Source of the DNA: Acidobacteriota bacterium
GTDB lineage: Bacteria > Acidobacteriota > UBA890
Reading direction: 5' to 3'
Length of the DNA stretch: 16,181 nucleotides
Assembly (NCBI GenBank): GCA_030609765.1
Contig: JAUWTE010000014.1
Location: forward strand, 1-16,181
The notes under the pieces are model-generated. The model saw nothing but the letters and a program-made list of their open reading frames with translations. It searched no databases and was not told the DNA's origin. Both the position numbers and the translations under genes were made by a program. Position 1 is the stretch's first letter, and each line of letters opens with the position of its first letter. Below, in pieces: positions 1-7,787 of the stretch.

Positions 1-129
1 CCGCCCTTTCGATGATTATGCTGATGAACAAACTAGGAGCCTGGCCGGACCCTTGAGCGGCTTCGCAGGGTGCTCATCAGCGCCTTGCCGGTGCTGGCGC
101 CCGCGCTCGCGAGGCGCTATGGTCGCATG

Positions 130-144
130 ATCCGATCATCGGAT
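130..144. promoter_or_regulatory. 15-bp palindrome upstream of the M28 peptidase gene
   Basis: Two perfect 7-base arms, ATCCGAT and ATCGGAT, are separated by one base. They lie about 37 bases before the chosen ATG of the peptidase gene. The size and position suit a dimeric repressor or activator operator, but I recognise no known consensus and no clear promoter hexamers nearby. A chance palindrome is possible. Confidence 0.3.
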
Positions 145-180
145 GTCGTTGCGACGACTCGGCCTTCCAGGAGTGTATTG

Positions 181-1569
181 ATGAGGACCACGGCATATCT
201 GTCTCTTCTCGTGGCGCTGGTTTCGCTGCTGATTTTGCCATCTGCGCCGGCTCTGGCCGGAGCGCAGTCTACGGACATCCCAGCACAATACCGTGATGTA
301 GCGAAGCGCTTGATCGACGCGGCGATGTCCAGCGAATTCGCCTACGAACGACTGGCCCTTCTCGTTGATGAGTTCGGGCCTCGCTTCAGCGGCACCGAGA
401 ACCTCGAGATGGCTATCGATTGGATTCTTCAGCAGATGGAGGCCGATGGGCTCGAGAACGTCCGCGGTGAGTCGGTCATGGTGCCTCGTTGGGTGAGGGG
501 CCATGAATCGGCAGAGCTGCTCGAGCCGCGCCCACAGGATTTGCCCATGTTGGGCTTGGGCGGCAGCGTCGGGACCCCAACTGAGGGGATCACGGCGGAT
601 GTGCTCGTGGTGAACAGCTTCGATGACCTCGCCGCCCGGTCGGCTGAAGCCGCGGGCAAGATCGTGTTGTTCGACGTCCCTTTCACCTCCTACGGAGAGA
701 CCGTTCAGTATCGCGGTCGGGGCGCGGTCGAAGCGGCCAAGGTGGGGGCTGTCGCGAGCTTGATCAGGTCGGTGACTCCGGTATCCCTCCGTACCCCTCA
801 CACCGGCGGTATGCGGTATGCGGAGGATGTTCCGCGCATCCCACATGCTGCTCTCACGGTAGAAGATGCCCAGATGCTCCACCGCATGCAGGAGCGTGGG
901 GAGCGCATCGTCGTGCATCTGAAGATGGAGGCAGAGACCCTTGCCGACGTACCGTCGCGCAATGTCGTCGCCGAGATCGTGGGCTCCGAGTTCCCTGATG
1001 AGGTGGTTGTCTTGGGGGGCCACAGCGACTCCTGGGATGTCGGGCAGGGTGCGATGGACGACGGTGGTGGATGCGTCGCGGCATGGGAGGCGGTACGCCT
1101 GATGAAGGAGCTCGGACTGCGACCGCGGCGGACCGTACGGGTGGCGCTATGGACGAACGAGGAAAATGGCCTACGCGGTGGCACCGGCTATCGCGATGCA
1201 CACCTCGATGAGCTCGATGGCCACGTGCTCGCCATCGAGAGCGACGGTGGAGTATTCAAGCCCTCGGGTTTCGGCTTCACAGGCTCTGATGCCGCATACG
1301 AGATCGTCCGGCAAGTGGGGCAGCTCTTGGATCGAATCGAGGCGGGCCGCATCACACGTGGCGGAGGCGGCGCCGACATCGGACCGATTATGGCGCTCGG
1401 AGTACCGGGGATGGGCTTGAGCGTCGACGGGTCCCGTTACTTCTGGTATCACCACACGGAGGCCGACACGATCGATAAGCTCGACCCCGACGAAGTGGCG
1501 CGATCGGTGGCTGCCATGGCGGTGATGGCCTACGTCATTGCTGATCTGCCGGAGCCTCTGCCACGCTAG
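181..1569 (+). CDS. Secreted M28 family zinc peptidase, carboxypeptidase Q-like
   Basis: Exported metallopeptidase, 462 residues. The ATG at 181 is chosen because AGGAG lies 7 bases upstream (169-173) and a typical signal peptide follows (basic start, hydrophobic residues 4-22, Ala-rich cleavage region around 23-28). The longer GTG-initiated frame from 70 adds an unconvincing leader. Residues about 60-240 hold the inserted PA-like region. The catalytic domain shows the co-catalytic zinc set of the family: H281 in HSDSWDVGQGAMDD, D293/D294, the E327-E328 pair in NEENG, D355 in ESDGG, and H424-H425 in HHTEADT. The HSDSWDVGQGAMDDGGG stretch closely matches what I recall of animal carboxypeptidase Q (plasma glutamate carboxypeptidase), so dipeptide or short-peptide hydrolysis in the periplasm or outside the cell is likely. 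The exact substrate cannot be read. The family call is firm; the CPQ subgroup is by eye. Confidence 0.93.
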   Translation: MRTTAYLSLLVALVSLLILPSAPALAGAQSTDIPAQYRDVAKRLIDAAMSSEFAYERLALLVDEFGPRFSGTENLEMAIDWILQQMEADGLENVRGESVMVPRWVRGHESAELLEPRPQDLPMLGLGGSVGTPTEGITADVLVVNSFDDLAARSAEAAGKIVLFDVPFTSYGETVQYRGRGAVEAAKVGAVASLIRSVTPVSLRTPHTGGMRYAEDVPRIPHAALTVEDAQMLHRMQERGERIVVHLKMEAETLADVPSRNVVAEIVGSEFPDEVVVLGGHSDSWDVGQGAMDDGGGCVAAWEAVRLMKELGLRPRRTVRVALWTNEENGLRGGTGYRDAHLDELDGHVLAIESDGGVFKPSGFGFTGSDAAYEIVRQVGQLLDRIEAGRITRGGGGADIGPIMALGVPGMGLSVDGSRYFWYHHTEADTIDKLDPDEVARSVAAMAVMAYVIADLPEPLPR

Positions 1570-1613
1570 GCGGGCTGTGGATTCCCGCTGCGGAATGTTT
1601 TCCGGGCCGCTTT
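1570..1613 (+). terminator. Two tandem small hairpins after the M28 gene
   Basis: Directly after the stop codon, GCGGG (1570-1574) pairs with CCCGC (1584-1588). CGGAA (1591-1595) then pairs with TTCCG (1600-1604), followed by a T-rich stretch (TTTGCTTT) after a short GC spacer. This could be a weak intrinsic terminator, but the T tract is interrupted and the stems are only five pairs each. Confidence 0.33.
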
Positions 1614-1673
1614 GCTTTGCAGTTGTGCAGGGGCCGTGTATCCCGGTCGTTGATGAGGCAGAATGAGAAGTAG

Positions 1674-2675
1674 ATGTTCGACTGCCGGCTCCCCCGTTGC
1701 CTTGTGAATGCCATGAAGTCTCTTGCAGGACCACGCCCACTGACCCGTTCGATTCGGCCGGCCCTGTGGTTGTTGGCCATCATCCTGCTGGCTTGGAGCG
1801 GCTCCACGGAAGCCCGGCAATCCTCGCGAGGCGACGCGGATGAGGCGGAGAGACTCACAGAGGTCGCCGTCAAAAAGATCGAGGCAGGGGAATTGGTCGC
1901 AGCGATCGACGACCTCGACCTGGCCATCGAGGCTGACCAAGAGTACTGGGAAGCTTGGTATCAGAAGGGCAGGGCCCTGGGACTCCTGCAGCAATTCGCG
2001 GAATCACGAGACGCACTGTTGCAGGCGGCGGAGCTCAATCCCGGTCACGGACACACGCACCGCCTTGCGGCGATTGCCGCCTCGCGTGCCGAGGACTACG
2101 AAACCGCCTGGGACCAGGCGATACGTGCCTCGCTTGCCGGCCAAGACATGAACCAGATGTTCGTCGACATGTTCTATAAATCGCCGCCGCCCGACGATTT
2201 CGAGGTTCGCATCAAGGCCGCGACGGTATTCGTGGCCTCATCTCGGACCGACGAGATCGATGCGCTCGCGGAGCTACCCTACAACAGCAATCCACAGTCC
2301 GGTGGGTCCGGCACGATCAGCGGGCGTCCCGACTACACCATGGGGTCAAGTCGGGTCAACGAGAACGCCGCTGACATTCTGCGGCTGGAGCGTTCGTTCA
2401 GGAATGCCCTCTCGGACTCCGCCTCCTTCGGCGTTGTGCTGGATCCCCAATGGGCCGAGTACATCCTGGTACTTTCGATAGACGAGCTCGGAGAGAGAGC
2501 GCCTGTTCGCCTGAAAGGCTATGTGCGCCTCTACGATGTGGTCAGCGGGGATGCCGTCTGGTTCCGGAGCATCAACCTGGCGGACATCACCGCGCAGACA
2601 GTGACATACGGAGATCTTGCCCGCTTCGTCAATCTGATGAGCCTGTGGCTGCGCAAAGATCGAGAGGGTCAGTAG
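1674..2675 (+). CDS. Exported TPR-repeat protein of unknown function
   Basis: I do not recognise a named family. The frame has 333 residues from the ATG at 1674. A second ATG at 1713 would give a more conventional signal peptide (basic MKSLAGPRPLTRSIRP, then a hydrophobic segment ending near STEA). Neither start has a strong ribosome-binding site; AGAAG before 1674 is the better of two weak ones. After the signal come about two to three helical TPR-like repeats (roughly residues 58-150), with typical spacing of A, G, Y, L and P in AIDDLDLAIEAD-YWEAWYQKGRAL and FAESRDALLQAAELNP. The C-terminal half (about 175-330) lacks repeats and looks like a mixed alpha/beta domain with no motif I can name. 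It lies 104 bases after the peptidase and may share its transcript. A periplasmic scaffold role is a guess. Confidence 0.8.
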   Translation: MFDCRLPRCLVNAMKSLAGPRPLTRSIRPALWLLAIILLAWSGSTEARQSSRGDADEAERLTEVAVKKIEAGELVAAIDDLDLAIEADQEYWEAWYQKGRALGLLQQFAESRDALLQAAELNPGHGHTHRLAAIAASRAEDYETAWDQAIRASLAGQDMNQMFVDMFYKSPPPDDFEVRIKAATVFVASSRTDEIDALAELPYNSNPQSGGSGTISGRPDYTMGSSRVNENAADILRLERSFRNALSDSASFGVVLDPQWAEYILVLSIDELGERAPVRLKGYVRLYDVVSGDAVWFRSINLADITAQTVTYGDLARFVNLMSLWLRKDREGQ

Positions 2676-2678
2676 CCT

Positions 2679-2692
2679 TCGGCGGTTGCCGA
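2679..2692. terminator. Small hairpin between convergent genes
   Basis: TCGGC (2679-2683), loop GGTT, GCCGA (2688-2692). It occupies most of the 22-base gap between the TPR gene and the convergent glycosyltransferase gene. It is the only candidate for a two-way terminator here. There is no T tract on either strand, so support is weak. Confidence 0.28.
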
Positions 2693-2697
2693 GCCGC

Positions 2698-3561
2698 TCA
2701 CCCGAGAGGTTCCCCCAGGTGATGGGCAAAGCGTTCCTCGTATGCTCTGACCTCGCTCATCCTGCCGCGCTTGCGAGCGCCCTTCAGGTAGATTCCCAGC
2801 TTGCTCCGCAGCGTCGCTTCAGCAGCTTCGCGCATCTCCTCATCAAGATGACCCGAGGCGAGGACCTTCTCCAGGGCATCTAGTCTGAAACGATCCATTC
2901 CCCAGAGCTTGAGGGAGAGCTGATCCGGATGCCCGCCGTACTTGATCGTCAGCTTCTCGTCGACGAGTAGAACGGGATAGCGGGATGTAACGCGGAGCCA
3001 CAGATCATAGTCTTCGCAAACGGGAAGGTCCTCGTCGAACAGCCCGACATCCTCGAAGATCGAGCGATGGATGATGACGCTGGAAGGTGAGATGCAGCAC
3101 AACGGCAGGCAGTCGTTGAAAATCCAACCGCCCCGCTTGGCGTGCTTCTTCATCTGATTGACGCGCTTTCCGTCACGAATCCAGATCTCGTCCGTGTGGC
3201 AAATCTTGAGCTCCGGACTTCGCTGCAAAGCGCGATGCTGGTGTTCGAGCTTCTCGGGGGTCCATGCATCGTCGGAGTCGAGAAGAGCGATCCATTGCCC
3301 CGATGATGCGTTGATACCGTGATTGCGGGCTGCGCTGACTCCACGCTGTGGACAAGCGAGAAGACGGACCTCCGGAAACGTTTCGTCCGCGTACCTGCTG
3401 CGCAGGAGGGCTTTGGTGGCGTCCGTCGAGCCGTCATCGATGACCAGTACTTCGAGCGGGCGCAACGTCTGAGCGAGAACCGAGTTGAGGGCCCTGCTAA
3501 TAACGTGAGCGCGGTTGAACGTGGGGATGATTACAGAGATATCGCTCAGTTGCGTCACCAC
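2698..3561 (-). CDS. Glycosyltransferase family 2 (GT-A fold)
   Basis: Cytoplasmic or membrane-associated sugar transferase of 287 residues. The N-terminal GT-A nucleotide-sugar fold is clear: VSVIIPTFNR-type strand (ISVIIPTFNRA, residues 8-18), the IDDGSTD motif with D42-D43, GVSAARNHGI (74-83), and the metal-binding LLDSDD with D95, D97 and D98. An acidic CEDYDLWLR segment near residue 182 is where the family carries its base. No transmembrane segment is seen. The start is GTG at 3561, immediately followed by another GTG, with only a weak AGCAGG upstream. It begins 6 bases after the M23 peptidase stop, so the two are almost certainly co-transcribed and probably translationally coupled. The acceptor is unknown; the envelope setting suggests a surface glycan or glycolipid. 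Confidence 0.93.
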   Translation of the reverse strand: MVTQLSDISVIIPTFNRAHVISRALNSVLAQTLRPLEVLVIDDGSTDATKALLRSRYADETFPEVRLLACPQRGVSAARNHGINASSGQWIALLDSDDAWTPEKLEHQHRALQRSPELKICHTDEIWIRDGKRVNQMKKHAKRGGWIFNDCLPLCCISPSSVIIHRSIFEDVGLFDEDLPVCEDYDLWLRVTSRYPVLLVDEKLTIKYGGHPDQLSLKLWGMDRFRLDALEKVLASGHLDEEMREAAEATLRSKLGIYLKGARKRGRMSEVRAYEERFAHHLGEPLG

Positions 3562-3567
3562 GGCCTG

Positions 3568-4947
3568 CTAGTTGAGCACTAACCAGCCCATATAACCCTT
3601 TGGCGTGCGCACGAAAAGAAACTGGCCAAAACTGCCGAGCACGGGAAGCTCCTCGCCTGCGGAAAGATGCGCCAAGACCTGGTCCCAGATCAAGGTCCGC
3701 TCGTGAATTCGGCCCGCTACATGAAGCTCCTCGTTCCGTAGGGGCTCTACGGCGAGCTCTGTGAGAGGCGCCGGTACGTAGCCCGCGGTGCCATCGGGTA
3801 GGCGGACACGGTAGTAGGTGCCCGTCCCCCCGAGCACTTGAATGGGCGTATGAGGCTCGAGGTTCCTGATCATCTGGGCGCGCCGTTCCGGGGCGGCGCG
3901 CAGGGCGATGACCGATTCTGTTGAGCGTGACCATGAGCCAAGGCGGTCCGCATCGAATTCCGACGATGGTGGTGCGTCCTGGATTTGCTGGAGGTAGGGG
4001 AAAGGGTCGCGGGCGCCGCTTCCTCGAACATAGACGCCGAAGTGCAGATGAGGAGGTGTGGTACGCGCGTTGCCGGTATTTCCTACCCGGCCGATCACAT
4101 CGCCCGGGCTCACCTCTTGCCCCTCCTCCACATCCTGTTGCTCGAGGTGGGCGTAGTAAAGGGCGTCTCCATTGCTCTTGTTACGCAGCCAAATGACCCG
4201 CCCGCCAACCTCGGTCTCTCGCACTCGGGTCACCCGTGCCTCGGCGGAAGCCAGCACCGGCGTTCCGCGGGGCGCAAAGATATCCACTCCACGATGTGTC
4301 CGCCTGCCCGCGTCACGAGGCGCCCCGAATCCGCTCTGAATGGCACCCGTATCACGTCCGGCGACGGGGAACTCGAGCGATGCGTTTTTTCGAACGGTAA
4401 GAGTGTAGAGGGCACTTCTGAGAAGCTCCGGCTGCAGCCTCAGAATGTAGGAGGCATCGCGACGTGACTCGAGCTGGATGCGGCGCATCTGTCCGGCACC
4501 GGTGGCAATGTGAATATCATCAATCCCTTGCTCCTCGACGACCCGAAACAGGTCCATGAAGATGCGCGCCGGTCTTCCAGTGTCGATCTCGAGGACGATA
4601 TCCAGACGCTGCCCGCCCTGAGCATCGAATCGGAAGGCGAAGGCCATGGCTTCGGCCTCGTCGAAATAGCCGGTTTCCTGGAAGGGTAGGGAGATGTTGA
4701 CCGGATCCGTCAGCGCCTCCTCCCCAGCCGCAATCCAGTCCCTACCGAGCGCAGTATCGGAGAGATTTGCCTGACTCAGGGAGTGGGCGTAGGCCTCGTA
4801 AGCCGTCGAGGGAGCGTAGGGAGGGGGCACGACCTCCGCGTCGCCGGGCGCGCAGGCAAGATGGGAAGCCAGGAAAAGACAGCAGACGGCGGCAAGAACC
4901 GGCCACATGACTGACGCTACCCTGGTCTTACGCTCGAGTTTCACCAT
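3568..4947 (-). CDS. M23 (LytM-type) metallopeptidase with C-terminal SH3 domain
   Basis: Envelope peptidase or LytM regulator, 459 residues. The N-terminus is a basic segment plus hydrophobic stretch ending SHLAC (C32). This is an imperfect lipobox (His at -3), so it may be a lipoprotein or simply secreted. Residues about 84-190 look like a beta-sandwich pre-peptidase domain. The LytM domain has H218-x3-D222 (HRGVD), H267 (YYAHL) and H300-L-H302, so all zinc ligands are present and it is probably an active peptidoglycan endopeptidase rather than a dead EnvC-like regulator. After about residue 340 comes a bacterial SH3-like region (LRAAPERRAQMIRNLEP onward, ending MGWLVLN), probably two copies, for wall binding. 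The gene lies 78 bases after the M49 gene and 6 before the glycosyltransferase. No strong ribosome-binding site is seen before the ATG. The M14 start (4908) is an alternative. Confidence 0.92.
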   Translation of the reverse strand: MVKLERKTRVASVMWPVLAAVCCLFLASHLACAPGDAEVVPPPYAPSTAYEAYAHSLSQANLSDTALGRDWIAAGEEALTDPVNISLPFQETGYFDEAEAMAFAFRFDAQGGQRLDIVLEIDTGRPARIFMDLFRVVEEQGIDDIHIATGAGQMRRIQLESRRDASYILRLQPELLRSALYTLTVRKNASLEFPVAGRDTGAIQSGFGAPRDAGRRTHRGVDIFAPRGTPVLASAEARVTRVRETEVGGRVIWLRNKSNGDALYYAHLEQQDVEEGQEVSPGDVIGRVGNTGNARTTPPHLHFGVYVRGSGARDPFPYLQQIQDAPPSSEFDADRLGSWSRSTESVIALRAAPERRAQMIRNLEPHTPIQVLGGTGTYYRVRLPDGTAGYVPAPLTELAVEPLRNEELHVAGRIHERTLIWDQVLAHLSAGEELPVLGSFGQFLFVRTPKGYMGWLVLN

Positions 4948-5025
4948 GCATTGAGCCCCGAAGGGTTACAAGCGGGGATGTCAGCGATCTGTCCAGGGGA
5001 GCGACCATTTTACGGGCGAGCCGTG

Positions 5026-6705
5026 TTACCGACCGCCTTCCAACACATCCATTCCCTGCTCGAAGACGATGTCAACGGGAATGCCGGCACTCGAGAGCCG
5101 ATCCAGATCCTGCTGCAGAACCGGGCCGAGCCTCCCATACTGATCGACGAAGTCGACGGCACCCGCGTAATCGCCATCGCCCTGCATGACGAGAATCCTC
5201 TCGGACAGCGCTGCGATGGCCTCGAGCGTTGCCTGAAAGTCCACTCGATAGGTGCCCGTAGCTTCATCGCGCTCGAATGCGCCCGCCTCCTGAAAGAAGT
5301 TGAAGCGCACCAGGTTGGCTACTCCATGAGCGCTAGCGGCTCCGAACCTGATCGACCGGAAGATGCTTGCTGTGAACGTCACAAGGTGCTGCTCGAGCTC
5401 GGTGCCCTCGAGCTCACCCTGCTCGAGCAATTCGGTGACCATGTAGAGGCCGAGGACGTCGGCCTTGCCTTCCTCGAGCGCCGATGCCTGCTCCTGCATC
5501 GCCTGCCGCACGGTTCCCTGACCGTCGATGGTGTTCTTGATACCGAGGCCGTGGGCGACCTCGTGGAACATCGTGTTGGCAAAGAACGCATCGAAGCTGA
5601 CGAGCTGTCGCTGATCCTCGGCAATCAGTAGATTCCCAATAGGCACGAGGATTCCATCGAACTTGGCGCGCATGGCGTTCTTCAACTGCAGGCGGCGCGC
5701 CCCTTTCTCGAGTTGTACTTGGGGGTCGTTCGGCAGGTTGATGGCGATGGTTTTGGAGCCGGCGTCGGCGTCGCCGGCAACGTAGATAACGTCGTAAGCG
5801 TTGAGCTCTGAATCCGTACCGGGCTCCTCGCTCTTGTATTCATCGGCCACGGGCAGGCCACGCTGGAGAGCCGGCAGCAGGGCGGCGTATTTCGCCAGGC
5901 GCTGGCTCCAGTCCTGATCCTTGATCAGGAGGAAGGCCTCGAATCCTGCCTTGTAACCGTAGAGTTGATCCTCATAGGTCTCGATGGGTCCGATGACCAG
6001 GTCGATGGTGTTGGTCTTCATGTCCATCCACGCCATGTCACTGGCCTGATAGTCGTTGCTCAGCAGCGCATCGGCACGCAGCTCCAGGTAGCGTCGAAGC
6101 CCCTGATCTTCCGCCAGTTCGGCGGCGGCGCGCAGGTTGGCCGCGACTGTTTGCAGCTCCTCGGCGTAGGCTTCACTGTAGGGGGTGGTCGTCAGATTGC
6201 CGTCGTCGTCGCGACGCACCAGGGTGTACAGGCCGCGCAGATCGTCGGCTGACTCCGGTGCTGCCTCAGTGGCCGCCTCGAACTCCTCCTTGGTGATATC
6301 GGCGGGATAGAGGTTGGCCCCCGCGGGCTTGGGCCCGTAGCCATCGAGGAAAGGATCATTGTCGGCGATTCGATCCCAAGGACCGAAGTTAATCGCGGCG
6401 TACTGCTGAGCGGCGGGGTCCTCGAGCGTGCTCATGAGCTCGGCGGATTCACCATAGGACTGATGCCAGAAGAGCACATTCATCACGTCCGCGGCTTCGA
6501 TCAGTAGAGGGAGCATCTGCCGCTCCTGATCGGTAAGAACGCTCAGATCGGTGGTCAGCGGGACGCTTGTGTATTGCCCCAACAGTCTCTCCATGTTGGA
6601 GTCGGGCTGAGTGGCCTCACCCGAGGTCTCCGACGCTTGCCCCCCACATGCAACCAGAGGTAGACAAAGCAGAGTGGCAGTGATGGCAAAGGCCGTTCGA
6701 TTCAT
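5026..6705 (-). CDS. Zinc peptidase lipoprotein, M49 (dipeptidyl peptidase III-like) family
   Basis: Predicted lipoprotein of 559 residues. The ATG at 6705 is chosen over the longer frame from 6783 because GGAGGA lies just upstream and a clean signal peptide follows with a perfect lipobox, LVAC (C20). The zinc site is HEVAH at 381-385, with the downstream EEGKAD (411-416) matching the EExxA(D/E) third-ligand motif of M49; E412 is the likely ligand. Classic dipeptidyl peptidase III has a six-residue HExxGH; here it is the five-residue HExxH, a variant I recall from the Caldithrix enzyme. The N-terminal half (30-330) has the long helical lobe seen in bacterial M49-like proteins, and the length is close to that of bacterial members. 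It probably releases dipeptides from oligopeptides in the periplasm. It starts 20 bases after cpoB and leads towards the M23 gene. Confidence 0.87.
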   Translation of the reverse strand: MNRTAFAITATLLCLPLVACGGQASETSGEATQPDSNMERLLGQYTSVPLTTDLSVLTDQERQMLPLLIEAADVMNVLFWHQSYGESAELMSTLEDPAAQQYAAINFGPWDRIADNDPFLDGYGPKPAGANLYPADITKEEFEAATEAAPESADDLRGLYTLVRRDDDGNLTTTPYSEAYAEELQTVAANLRAAAELAEDQGLRRYLELRADALLSNDYQASDMAWMDMKTNTIDLVIGPIETYEDQLYGYKAGFEAFLLIKDQDWSQRLAKYAALLPALQRGLPVADEYKSEEPGTDSELNAYDVIYVAGDADAGSKTIAINLPNDPQVQLEKGARRLQLKNAMRAKFDGILVPIGNLLIAEDQRQLVSFDAFFANTMFHEVAHGLGIKNTIDGQGTVRQAMQEQASALEEGKADVLGLYMVTELLEQGELEGTELEQHLVTFTASIFRSIRFGAASAHGVANLVRFNFFQEAGAFERDEATGTYRVDFQATLEAIAALSERILVMQGDGDYAGAVDFVDQYGRLGPVLQQDLDRLSSAGIPVDIVFEQGMDVLEGGR

Positions 6706-6725
6706 AGCTTCCTCCAGGGGTGGAA

Positions 6726-7589
6726 TCAATACAGTGGGCACTGGGGCGGTTTGGCCACCCCGAGACGCTCGAGCTGCAAGCACGCAATGCGCGTTGCGCC
6801 AGAAAGTGGATGCGAGTTGATCAACCGCATGAACTCATCGACGCCCTCATCCGTGGCACCGAGCTCGACAAGGCACTGTGCGGCCTTGAAGAGCGCGTCG
6901 GGCAGAGTCTCGGCATTCGGGAATCGACGCGGAATCTCGAGGAACGCAGAGCGGGCACCCTGGTAGTCGTCCTGTGAGTAGTAGCTCTCGCCAATCCAAT
7001 ACTGCGCGTTGTCGGCTTGCTCCGAGTTTGGGTACAGGCGGAGATACTCCTGGAATCCGGAGATTGCCAGGGAGTAGTCGGCGCCCAGGTAGTCGGTGTA
7101 GGCGGCGGAATACAGCGCGCTCGACTCGGACTGCTGTTCGCGGGTCTGTGTCTGGCTAGCTACAGCAGGGGCAGGGACACCGGTCGGGCGCTGCGGCATG
7201 GGCATGGGGGTGCCGCTGCCGGTCGGCTGCCGGGCACTTGCTCCTACGCCGCCCATCGCGATCTGCTCGGAGAGCCGCGCCAGGGACTCGTTGGTGATCG
7301 CCAGTTGTTCCTCGAGGGCCACGAGACGCGATTCGATTCCCCGCATATCCTCACCAAAATCAGCCAGCCGAATTCGCATTGGCTCGAGTGTATTGTCGAG
7401 GTCGAGGCGCATCTGACTGATTTGACCGAGGGCTGTCTGCTGGGCCTCCTGCAGCGCCACGACATGGGCCTCGAGGTCGGTGAGCCGCGTCTCGGTGTTG
7501 CGTCGCTGCAGCGGCGAGGCGCCGAGGACGATGGCGCTCAGGAGCAGCAGGACGAGGGGCAGAGCAAGTCGATTCAGATCGATACGCAT
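6726..7589 (-). CDS. cpoB: CpoB/YbgF-type periplasmic coiled-coil TPR protein
   Basis: Periplasmic protein of 287 residues that in Enterobacteria couples the Tol-Pal machine to peptidoglycan synthesis. Domains in order: signal peptide (1-24, hydrophobic LALPLVLLLLSAIVLG), an N-terminal trimerising coiled coil (about 30-115, heptads rich in L, E and R), a Pro/Gln/Thr-rich linker (120-155), and a C-terminal TPR domain (about 160-285) with the family hallmarks ALYSAAYTDYLGADYSLAISGF, YPNSEQADNAQYWIGESYYSQ, FPNAETLPDALFKAA and a C-terminal Cys-containing tail. GGAG lies 7 bases before the ATG. The usual neighbours tolB and pal are absent here. It heads a leftward cluster and is divergent from the PLP lyase gene across about 200 bases. 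The family is sure; equivalence to E. coli cpoB is likely but not proven. Confidence 0.9.
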   Translation of the reverse strand: MRIDLNRLALPLVLLLLSAIVLGASPLQRRNTETRLTDLEAHVVALQEAQQTALGQISQMRLDLDNTLEPMRIRLADFGEDMRGIESRLVALEEQLAITNESLARLSEQIAMGGVGASARQPTGSGTPMPMPQRPTGVPAPAVASQTQTREQQSESSALYSAAYTDYLGADYSLAISGFQEYLRLYPNSEQADNAQYWIGESYYSQDDYQGARSAFLEIPRRFPNAETLPDALFKAAQCLVELGATDEGVDEFMRLINSHPLSGATRIACLQLERLGVAKPPQCPLY

Positions 7590-7787
7590 GGGTGCGACTC
7601 CGGTTGTTCTGCGTCAAATGCGCTGTTGAGAAGAAAGTAGCATTCCGCGGCACCCTGCAACAGGACACCACCTTGCCGGCAGAGTTGATGTTGCCACATC
7701 CGCACCATACTGTTCGACGTCACGAAAATGTCGTATACAGGCAATAAGGGATTAAGAGGGGATTCAGATACAGCGCGGAGATGCTCG

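Noticed and set aside
3..56. Open frame from the left edge ending in TGA, reading ALSMIMLMNKLGAWPDP, a possible C-terminus of an upstream membrane protein.
   Set aside because: Only 17 codons are visible and no domain can be recognised; other frames are also open over much of this stretch.
136..1023. Long - strand open frame (295 residues) opposite the M28 peptidase gene.
   Set aside because: It is a shadow of a gene with complete catalytic motifs; the product is His/Arg-rich with no recognisable domain.
4951..5631. Long + strand open frame (226 residues) opposite the M49 gene.
   Set aside because: It lies antisense to the zinc motifs of the M49 gene, has no ribosome-binding site and no domain.
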